Of a stretch of 35,322 bases of DNA, positions 20,444-27,665 are shown in pieces. Position 1 is the first letter of the stretch. Each line of letters begins with the position of its first letter. The position numbers and the translations under genes were made by a program. Source of the stretch: Rhodospirillales bacterium (GTDB lineage: Bacteria > Pseudomonadota > Alphaproteobacteria > Rhodospirillales > JASLLZ01); the NCBI GenBank assembly GCA_030754885.1, contig JASLZL010000081.1, forward strand, positions 1 to 35,322, read 5' to 3'. Under the pieces are notes generated by a model that ran no database searches, was not told the origin of the DNA, and saw nothing but the letters and a program-made list of their open reading frames with translations.

Positions 20444-20471
20444 ACGTCCGCAGTGGATCATTAGCGGACGT
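20444..20471. repeat. Perfect 8-bp inverted repeat ACGTCCGC-N12-GCGGACGT
   Basis: acgtccgc at 20444-20451, gcggacgt at 20464-20471; same TCCGC/GCGGA core as the neighbouring hairpin repeats. Confidence 0.6.
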
Positions 20472-20489
20472 TGAGCGACTACCTTCCGA

Positions 20490-20518
20490 ATATCCGGTTT
20501 CGGGGGTAAAGCGGACAT
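20490..20518. repeat. Degenerate hairpin repeat, right copy (ATATCCGGTTT-CGGGGGT-AAAGCGGACAT)
   Basis: Arms pair 9/11. Aligns to 19065-19092 in the same orientation with about 21 of 28 positions identical by hand alignment. Confidence 0.55.
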
Positions 20519-20607
20519 AAATAATTTGGTGGAATCGATCCCGCAGTTACCATCCCACGGGTGGCCGGGAGAGGGTGCGGGACGGTGCCGTTCAAACTTG
20601 ATTATGT

Positions 20608-21618
20608 CTAACCCGTGCGGGGCCAGCGGCCGGTGAAGGGATGGCGTTCGGGAACGTAGCCGGCGGGTGACTGAAATCCCGGCGCCACCAGGGAATCGAC
20701 CAGGGCCTCGTCCTCGGCCGTGAATTCGTGGTCCAGGGCACTCAGGTAGCCCTGCCACTGCTCGTAGGTGCGGGCACCGGAGATGACGCTGGTCACGAGT
20801 TCGTTGTTGAGCACCCACAGAAGTGCGAATTCACCCGCCGTCATGCCGCGCTTCTCGGCATGGGCCTTGATGGTTTGCGCCTTGACCAGGGATTCTTCGT
20901 CGTATTCGGTGGCCATGATAATGGCGTCCTTGCGCCCGGCCCGGCTTTCCTTGGGCGGCGCCTTGCCGGGTGCATACTTGCCGGTCAGCACGCCGCGGGC
21001 GAGGGGCGAATAGGGTGCCACCCCAATGCCGTAATGGGCGCAGGCGGGAAGATATTCCATCTCGGGCGTGCGCTTGAAGGCGTTGTAGTAGGGCTGGGCG
21101 ATGATCGGACGCGGCACGCCGAGCTCATCGCACAGGCGTACCATCTCGGCAATCTGCCAGCCGCGGTAGTTGGAGAAGCCCCAATAACGTGCTTTGCCCT
21201 CGGCGATGATGTCGCCCATGGCGGCAACCGTTTCGTCCAAGGGCGTCGATTTGTCATCGTGGTGCAGGTAGTAGATATCCACGTAGTCGGTGTCCAGCCT
21301 CTCCAGGCTGCAATCGATGGCGTACATCAACCACTTGCGGCTCAGGCCTCCCTCGTGGATGCCGGGTCCGCGCCGGTTGCCGGCCTTGGTGGCGAGCACC
21401 CATTCCTCGCGGTCGCGTTTTATGAGGGGGCCGACGACGCGTTCCGACTCGCCGTCCATGTAGGAATCGGCGGTGTCGATGAAGTTAATCCCGGTTTCGC
21501 GCAGATTGTCGACGATGCGCGCCGCCTCCTTGTCGCTGGTCAAGCCGCCGAACAGCATGGTGCCGAGGCACAGAGGGGAGACCTTGAGGCCGCTCTTGCC
21601 GACGTTGCGGTAATCCAT
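20608..21618 (-). CDS. Aldo/keto reductase
   Basis: MDYRNVGKSGLKVSPLCLGTMLFGG; NFIDTADSYMDGESERVVG; DYVDIYYLHHDD; YWGFSNYRGWQ. Start at ATG 21618. Confidence 0.93.
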   Translation of the reverse strand: MDYRNVGKSGLKVSPLCLGTMLFGGLTSDKEAARIVDNLRETGINFIDTADSYMDGESERVVGPLIKRDREEWVLATKAGNRRGPGIHEGGLSRKWLMYAIDCSLERLDTDYVDIYYLHHDDKSTPLDETVAAMGDIIAEGKARYWGFSNYRGWQIAEMVRLCDELGVPRPIIAQPYYNAFKRTPEMEYLPACAHYGIGVAPYSPLARGVLTGKYAPGKAPPKESRAGRKDAIIMATEYDEESLVKAQTIKAHAEKRGMTAGEFALLWVLNNELVTSVISGARTYEQWQGYLSALDHEFTAEDEALVDSLVAPGFQSPAGYVPERHPFTGRWPRTG

Positions 21619-21655
21619 GGGTTCTTCCTTTCGTCTCGTAATTCGGGCGCGCAGA

Positions 21656-22417
21656 TTATCTCTTTCCGGCATCGACGACGAGGTGTTGTCCGGTAATGGC
21701 GCCGGCGGCGTCGCTGGCCAGGAACAGCGTCGCCTGAGCGACCTCGTCGGGCTTGGCCAAGCGGCCGAGGGCATTGCCCGAACCCGCGCGTTCGACCAAT
21801 TGGTCGATGTCCATGCCTTCCGAGCCTTTGCGCAGCGGCAGGAGTTCGCGAAACATCTCGGTATCGACGCCGCCGGGACAGACCGCGTTGACGCGGACGC
21901 CATCGGGGCCAAGTTCGAAGGCCGCCGCTTGTGTCAGGCCAAGGACGGCATGCTTGCTGGCGGCATAGGCGCCGCGCCGCGGGTTGGCTTGGATGCCGGC
22001 GATTGATGAGATGTTGACGATGGCACCCCGCGATTTTTTCAAAAGCGCCGCTGCGTGCTTGATGCACAGCGCCACACCGCGCACGTTGATGGCGAAGGTC
22101 TCGTCCCACGTTGCCGCGTCTTCGTCGGCGACACTGACCGTTGGGCCGACAACGGCGGCGTTGTTGATTAATATGTCAAGACGCCCAAAGGCCGCTTCGC
22201 AGGCGCCGATCAAGGCTGCCACGTCGGCTTCCTTGGAAACGTCGGCGGGGACCGCCAGGCCAGAGATGGCGCCCGCCACGCGCTCAATGGGTTCCTTGCG
22301 GCGGCCCGCCACCACTACCTTGCATCCGTCGTCGGCAAAGGCCCGGGCGATGGCCTCGCCGATGCCTGCGCCGCCGCCGGTGACGATGACGACTTTGCCG
22401 TCCAGATCCGCGTACAT
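21656..22417 (-). CDS. Short-chain dehydrogenase/reductase
   Basis: KVVIVTGGGAGIGEAIARAF (TGxxxGIG), INNAAVVG, YAASKHAVLGLTQ (YxxxK). Start at ATG 22417. Confidence 0.93.
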   Translation of the reverse strand: MYADLDGKVVIVTGGGAGIGEAIARAFADDGCKVVVAGRRKEPIERVAGAISGLAVPADVSKEADVAALIGACEAAFGRLDILINNAAVVGPTVSVADEDAATWDETFAINVRGVALCIKHAAALLKKSRGAIVNISSIAGIQANPRRGAYAASKHAVLGLTQAAAFELGPDGVRVNAVCPGGVDTEMFRELLPLRKGSEGMDIDQLVERAGSGNALGRLAKPDEVAQATLFLASDAAGAITGQHLVVDAGKR

Positions 22418-22566
22418 GAAATGTCTCTCCCATATGTTTATTCGCGATGTTGGCCCATCATGCCCTTTAAGGCAACGTCCCGGGCCGCACAATCGAGCAT
22501 TTCCTGCCGCGACGTTGACGGCTACCATGGCGTCATCAGAATCTTAGGAGGGGGAAAACGCCGGCC

Positions 22567-23613
22567 ATGACAGTCAAGCCGCGCCGCGTCCGAGTGCACA
22601 TTCAGAACATGCCGCCGCCCGAGAGGGGAGCGGAAGGCGACGTTCCCGACCGCTCTGCCGATTTGGCCTTCCGTGTCACGGAAGAGCGCTTCCGGGCGGC
22701 CTTGGATCGCCATCCCGACGTGGCGGCGGTTCTTGATGCGACGATCAGCAACGACCTTGCCGAGCTTCCCGCCGCCGCCGCGGAGGCCGAGGTGGTGTTC
22801 TCAAAGACCAAGGTCCTGCGCGAACAGTTCCCGGTACCATCGGCACCGAACCTGAAATGGGTTTTCGTGACCTCGGCCGGCGTCGAGACCCTGTTGCCGA
22901 CGAACTGGCTGCCGCCCGGTGCCGTTTTGGTCAATTGCCGCGGCACCCACGCCGAAAAGGCAGGCGAATTCGCGCTCACCGCCGTTCTCATGCTCAACGC
23001 ACGCATTCCGTTTTTCGTCACCCGCCAGCGGGCCGCCCGTTGGGACCCCGTCTTTTCGACCTCGGCGCGGGGCAAGACGGTGGCGGTCATCGGCACCGGC
23101 GCCATGGGGGGCGCGACGGCGGAACGGGTTCGCCAGGCCGGCCTGAAGGTAATCGGCGTCAATGCCAGCGGCCGGCCCCACGACGCGGTTGAGGAAATGT
23201 TCACCCCGGCGGACTTGGGCGAGGTGCTGGCACGCGCCGATTTCGTCGTCGTCAACGTGCCGGCGGTTCCGGCGACCCGTGGGTTAATCGGCCGTCGCGA
23301 GTTGGATAGGATGAAGCCGACGGCGGGATTGGTGAATATGGCGCGCGCCGATGTCGTCGATCAGGGGGCCTTGGCCGATAAGCTGACCCGGGGCGAACTG
23401 GCGGGCGCTGTTCTCGACGTTTTTGATCTTGAACCGCTGCCGCCCGACTCGCCCCTGTGGTCGACGCCAAATTTGATCATCACGCCACATGTTTCATGCG
23501 ACGATGCTGACGCCTACATCCCGCGTGCTCTGGATATCTTTTTTGAAAACATGAGCTGCTATCTGGAAGGCCGTCCGATGCCCAACCAGATCGATCCGGC
23601 ACGGGGTTATTGA
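22567..23613 (+). CDS. D-isomer-specific 2-hydroxyacid dehydrogenase, NAD-binding
   Basis: KTVAVIGTGAMGGATAERVRQAGLKVIGVN; MARADVVDQGALADKLTRGELAGAVLDVFDLEPLPPDSPLWSTPNLIITPHVS. Confidence 0.93.
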   Translation: MTVKPRRVRVHIQNMPPPERGAEGDVPDRSADLAFRVTEERFRAALDRHPDVAAVLDATISNDLAELPAAAAEAEVVFSKTKVLREQFPVPSAPNLKWVFVTSAGVETLLPTNWLPPGAVLVNCRGTHAEKAGEFALTAVLMLNARIPFFVTRQRAARWDPVFSTSARGKTVAVIGTGAMGGATAERVRQAGLKVIGVNASGRPHDAVEEMFTPADLGEVLARADFVVVNVPAVPATRGLIGRRELDRMKPTAGLVNMARADVVDQGALADKLTRGELAGAVLDVFDLEPLPPDSPLWSTPNLIITPHVSCDDADAYIPRALDIFFENMSCYLEGRPMPNQIDPARGY

Positions 23614-23629
23614 GGAAGGGCTTCCTCAA
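23610..23629. terminator. Perfect 9-bp dyad spanning both stop codons of convergent genes (possible bidirectional hairpin)
   Basis: ttgaggaag-gg-cttcctcaa. Contains the TGA of the + gene (23611-23613) and the TCA (TGA on -) of the - gene (23626-23628). No T-tract, so terminator function is uncertain. Confidence 0.4.
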
Positions 23630-23940
23630 CGAGCCTGATTGTGTTGCTGCTTGAGGATAAGTTGGCGCTGGCGCGACTTCTGGAGGCGGATCTGCCGGCT
23701 CTGGGTAATCGTTCGGTTGCGGGCGTCTTGCTCTTGCCTGCGCAGCAATTTGAGCTGCTCGGCTTGCAGCTTACGCCGATTTTTTTCTTGTAAAGAAAGA
23801 ACTGTCGGGACGCACTCGAATTGGCCGATATTGGAATTGAACAGCTCGACGAAGTTGGCCCCGCATTCGGCGTTTGCGGGCGTCGGCTGGGCGAGCCACA
23901 CCGTTACCGCTGCCACCATGATCCCTTTCGCCTGCTTCAT
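23626..23940 (-). CDS. Small secreted hypothetical protein (signal peptide, basic C-terminal region)
   Basis: MKQAKGIMVAAVTVWLAQPTPANA|ECGANFVELFNSNIGQFECVPTV... then a K/R/Q-rich tail. Start at ATG 23940. Confidence 0.6.
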   Translation of the reverse strand: MKQAKGIMVAAVTVWLAQPTPANAECGANFVELFNSNIGQFECVPTVLSLQEKNRRKLQAEQLKLLRRQEQDARNRTITQSRQIRLQKSRQRQLILKQQHNQAR

Positions 23941-24116
23941 GTTTGGCACTTCCCTCCAGCCGGCCAATATAGCGCATATGGGTTAACAAACCGATGGTGT
24001 TAAGCCCCTCCGATTCACCAATTGTCAATCGGTGCAGCTATGGTTCTCACTTTCCTAAGCAAAAGGGTCCGCCAAGCCGTGTCGAAAACGTTGCGAGCGA
24101 AAGTGGTTCGGAAAAG

Positions 24117-24374
24117 ATGCTCAAGGCGGAACTTTCCGACGTGCCCCTCCGTCGCGTAGTGGTTGGCATGAAACATGCCCTGAACGCGCCCGATACCGCC
24201 GACAGCCAGTTTTTCATTATCCTTGGAGCGGCACCGCATCTGGGTGGCAAATACACCGTTTGGGGTGGGGTGATCCACGGCCTGGGTCTCACCGATCTCC
24301 TCAGCCGCGGCAGCCCGCCCGGCGACCCGGACAAGGTGCATTCACTTAGAGTGGCGGCGGACGTCAAGCACTAA
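24117..24374 (+). pseudogene. 5'-truncated cyclophilin-type peptidyl-prolyl cis-trans isomerase remnant
   Basis: ELSDVPLRRVVVGMKHALNAPDTADSQFFIILGAAPHLGGKYTVWGGVIHGLGLTDLLSRGSPPGDPDKVHSLRVAADV matches the C-terminal half of bacterial cyclophilins (SADSQFFIxLxxAPxLDGxYTVWGxVxxGM). No N-terminal half found upstream. Confidence 0.7.
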
Positions 24375-25054
24375 GCCGCGGCGCGGCGGAACCACTTGGA
24401 AGCTTCCGCGGCATCGCAGGGCACGCCCTGACCGAGGCGGTACATCTGGGCCAAGTTATACTGGGCGTCGGCATGACCCTGTTCGGCCGCCTTGCGGCAC
24501 CAAACGGCGGCCTTGGTATCGTCTTTGTCGACACCAACGCCTTGTTCGTACATGAGGCTGAGGTTGAACTGAGACAGCACGTGGCTTTGTTTGGCGGCCT
24601 TTAGGAACCACTTGACGGCTTGGGCGGCATCGTGCTCGGCGCCCTCGCCCTGGCGATACATTTGCGCCAGGTTGAACTGGGCTTCTGCGAAACCCTGGTG
24701 GGCGGCCTTGCGGTACCAGTTCATTGCGATGATTAAATCCCGTGGCACACCGCGACCCGTATCGTAGAGGACGCCTAGGTTGAACTGAGCGGTGGCGTTG
24801 CCCGTCTGCGCTGCCTTAAGGAACCGGCGAGCGACCATGGCGGGATCGCGGGGAATATTGGATTGGGAAGCCTGAAACAGGGTAATGGTCAAGGCACCGA
24901 GCATTAGAAGGCCGCCGCCGACGGTTCGTTGAAGGTCGAAGACCTCGCCAAATCCCCAGGGGCGAACGGCAATTCCCGACATGAGCAGGTACAGCCCAAG
25001 CCCGAACAAGACCAGGAATATCATCAAAGATAGAGTGAGGCGCCGGCCTCCCAT
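24371..25054 (-). CDS. Sel1-repeat (SEL1-like TPR) protein with N-terminal membrane segment
   Basis: Tandem motifs AQFNLGVLYDTGRGVPRDLIIAMNWYRKAAHQGFAEAQFNLAQMYRQGEGAEHDAAQAVKWFLKAAKQ... and LMIFLVLFGLGLYLLMSGIAV. Confidence 0.9.
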   Translation of the reverse strand: MGGRRLTLSLMIFLVLFGLGLYLLMSGIAVRPWGFGEVFDLQRTVGGGLLMLGALTITLFQASQSNIPRDPAMVARRFLKAAQTGNATAQFNLGVLYDTGRGVPRDLIIAMNWYRKAAHQGFAEAQFNLAQMYRQGEGAEHDAAQAVKWFLKAAKQSHVLSQFNLSLMYEQGVGVDKDDTKAAVWCRKAAEQGHADAQYNLAQMYRLGQGVPCDAAEASKWFRRAAA

Positions 25055-25333
25055 AATTGCCGCCTTCCTGTGCCAACATGATAATGCACCGAAACAGTGA
25101 TCGACGCCAAGACCCAGGTCAGGTGTCCGTGGAGTGGGGGCTCGAGTCCTCCAAACCAACAGGGGAGGCAATCTGGCCCGCACCCACACGCCCGTCAACT
25201 CCCCGGCTCTTGTCCGCGGGTGGTGGCTTTACCAATTTAAGGCGGTGGCGCATTGGGGCTTCCCCCACGCGGTATTACAGGTAACATAGCCGCCCAACCA
25301 ACCAGCGTCGTCAGGCCAAGAGAGGGAATACGG

Positions 25334-27592
25334 ATGGTAAGCAAGGATCAGCAGTTCAAGTCGGTGGGCAAGCGCCCGATCCGTCCTGACGGGTTCGACA
25401 AGGTCACGGGGCGCGCCAACTTCGGTGCCGATCTGCGTTTGCCCGGCATGCTCGTCGGCAAGATCCTGCGCAGTCCCCACGCTCATGCGCGCATCCTTTC
25501 GATCGATACCGGCAAGGCTCTCGCGCTTCCCGGCGTCAAGGCCGTCGTCACGTCGGCCGATTTGCCCGACCTTGCCTCGGAATGGGTCGGCGACTACCGG
25601 GTCGAGACCAACTTCCGCAACATGTCCCACAACATCTTGGCCAACGGCAAGGTGCTGTACGACGGCCACGCGGTGGCCGCCGTCGCGGCGACCAGCAATG
25701 CCATCGCCGATGAGGCGCTGGCCCTGATCGCGGTCGATTACGAGGTTTTGCCCCATGTTCTTGACGTCGAGGAGGCGATGCGGCCCGACGCACCGCTTCT
25801 GCACGACGACCTGATCACGCGCGGCCTCACGCCTCCGCCCGACAAGCCGTCGAACATCGGCAAGCAGTTCGATGTCGTGGTTGGCGACACCGAAGCCGGG
25901 TTCAAGAAGGCCGACGTCGTGGTCGAGCGCCGCTTCACCACCAAGCCCGTGCACCAGGGCTACATCGAACCCCATGCGACAGTCGCCAGCACGTCGGAAG
26001 ACGGACAAACCCAAATCTGGTCCTCGACCCAGGGCCAGTTCGGGGTGCGTGGCGTCTGCGCCAAGCTCTTGGGCATGGATATCTCTCAAATCAAGGTCAC
26101 GCCGGCCGAGATCGGCGGCGGCTTCGGCGGCAAGATCAGCGCCTATCTGGAGCCCTTGGCCGTGCTCATATCGCGCAAGACCGGCCGTCCGGTGAAAATG
26201 GTGATGACCCGGGACGAGTGCTTCCGCGCCACCGGCCCGGCGTCGGGCAGTGCCATGACGGTCAAGATCGGGGCGACCAAGGACGGCACGATCGTTGCCG
26301 CCGAGGCATCGCTGGCCTTCCAGGCGGGTGCCTATCCGGGCTCGCCGGTGATGAACGGCTGCATGACCGGCTTCGCGCCCTATGACATCGAAAATGTCAA
26401 GACAGTGGGCTACGACGTGGTGGTCAACCGGCCCAAAAGCGCCGCCTATCGCGCCCCGGGGGCGCCAATCGCGGCCTTTGCCATAGAGAGCACGCTGGAT
26501 GAGCTGGCCAAACGCCTCGACATCGCACCTCTTGACCTGCGCCGCAAGAACGCGGCCCGCGAAGGGACGAAGGCCGCCTATGGACCGAAATTCGGCGCCA
26601 TCGGTTACGTCGAGATCTTGGAGGCGACGAAGGCCCACCCGCATTACTCGGCACCGCTTGGACCCAACCAAGGGCGCGGCATCGCGTCCGGCTTTTGGTT
26701 CAATGGTTCCGGCCAGTCGAGCGCCGCGTTGAACATCAACGAAGACGGTACCGCCATCGTTATTTCCGGAAGTCCGGACATCGGTGGATCGCGCGCCTCC
26801 ATGGCCATGATGGCGGCCGAGGTCCTGGGCATCGATGTCGAGAAGGTACGGCCCATCGTCGGCGACACCGACGCCATCGGCTTCACCAACCCGACGGGCG
26901 GCAGCCGTGTCACCTACGCCACCGGCACGGCGGTGGTTCGGGCGGCGGAGGACGTTGTCGGGCAACTGCGCGAACGCGCCGCGATGATCTGGGAGGTCGA
27001 TGCCGACGGCATCGTGTGGGAGGACGGACACGCCCGCCCGGCGAGCACCAACGTCGGCGAGTTCGAGCCCCTTTCCCTGGCCCAGATCGCGGCCATGGCG
27101 GCCAAGACCGGCGGCCCGATCAGCGGCCGCGCCTCGCTCACCGCCTCGGGCCAGGCGCCGGGCTTCGGCACTCACATTTGCGACGTCGAGGTGGACCGCG
27201 AGACGGGCCAAGTCACGGTCCTGCGCTATACCGTCGTCCAGGACGCCGGGCGCGCCATCCACCCGGCTTTCGTCGAAGGGCAGATGCAGGGCGGCGCCGC
27301 CCAGGGCATCGGCTGGGCGCTGAACGAGGAGTACGTCTACGACGAAGACGGCCGTTTGGAAAATCCCGGATTCCTGGATTATCGCATGCCGGTGACCTCG
27401 GACCTACCGATGATCGACACCGTGATCATAGAGGTGCCCAACCCGAACCATCCGTTCGGCGTCAAGGGCGTCGGCGAGGTCCCCATCGTGCCGCCCATGG
27501 CGGCGGTGGCCAACGCGGTCGAGAACGCCATCGGCGTGCGCATGGCGGACCTTCCCATGTCGCCGCCGCGCATCCTGGCCGCCCTTGACTGA
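25334..27592 (+). CDS. Xanthine dehydrogenase/CO dehydrogenase-family molybdopterin-binding subunit (CoxL-like)
   Basis: GRANFGADLRLPGMLVGKILRSPHAHARI; GGGFGGKISAYLEPLAVLISRKTGRPVKMVMTRDE; C-terminal GVKGVGEVPIVPP. Start at ATG 25334. Confidence 0.92.
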   Translation: MVSKDQQFKSVGKRPIRPDGFDKVTGRANFGADLRLPGMLVGKILRSPHAHARILSIDTGKALALPGVKAVVTSADLPDLASEWVGDYRVETNFRNMSHNILANGKVLYDGHAVAAVAATSNAIADEALALIAVDYEVLPHVLDVEEAMRPDAPLLHDDLITRGLTPPPDKPSNIGKQFDVVVGDTEAGFKKADVVVERRFTTKPVHQGYIEPHATVASTSEDGQTQIWSSTQGQFGVRGVCAKLLGMDISQIKVTPAEIGGGFGGKISAYLEPLAVLISRKTGRPVKMVMTRDECFRATGPASGSAMTVKIGATKDGTIVAAEASLAFQAGAYPGSPVMNGCMTGFAPYDIENVKTVGYDVVVNRPKSAAYRAPGAPIAAFAIESTLDELAKRLDIAPLDLRRKNAAREGTKAAYGPKFGAIGYVEILEATKAHPHYSAPLGPNQGRGIASGFWFNGSGQSSAALNINEDGTAIVISGSPDIGGSRASMAMMAAEVLGIDVEKVRPIVGDTDAIGFTNPTGGSRVTYATGTAVVRAAEDVVGQLRERAAMIWEVDADGIVWEDGHARPASTNVGEFEPLSLAQIAAMAAKTGGPISGRASLTASGQAPGFGTHICDVEVDRETGQVTVLRYTVVQDAGRAIHPAFVEGQMQGGAAQGIGWALNEEYVYDEDGRLENPGFLDYRMPVTSDLPMIDTVIIEVPNPNHPFGVKGVGEVPIVPPMAAVANAVENAIGVRMADLPMSPPRILAALD

Positions 27593-27665
27593 GCCTTCTT
27601 TGTGCGGGTAGGAAAGTGGGGGCGGTGCGCGCTAAACAATGGTGTGGAATTGCCGGGAAACGTGA

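Noticed and set aside
18978-20600. Possible IS element around the orphan gene
   Set aside because: No transposase motifs in the ORF and no clear terminal inverted repeats with target duplication. The flanking repeats are in direct orientation and degenerate, so an IS call is not supported.
20728-21696. 322-aa plus-strand ORF
   Set aside because: Antisense to the aldo/keto reductase; G/H/V-rich shadow translation.
25229-27262. 677-aa minus-strand ORF
   Set aside because: Low-complexity G/R/D/H-rich translation antisense to the well-supported molybdopterin-binding subunit; typical shadow ORF in GC-rich DNA.
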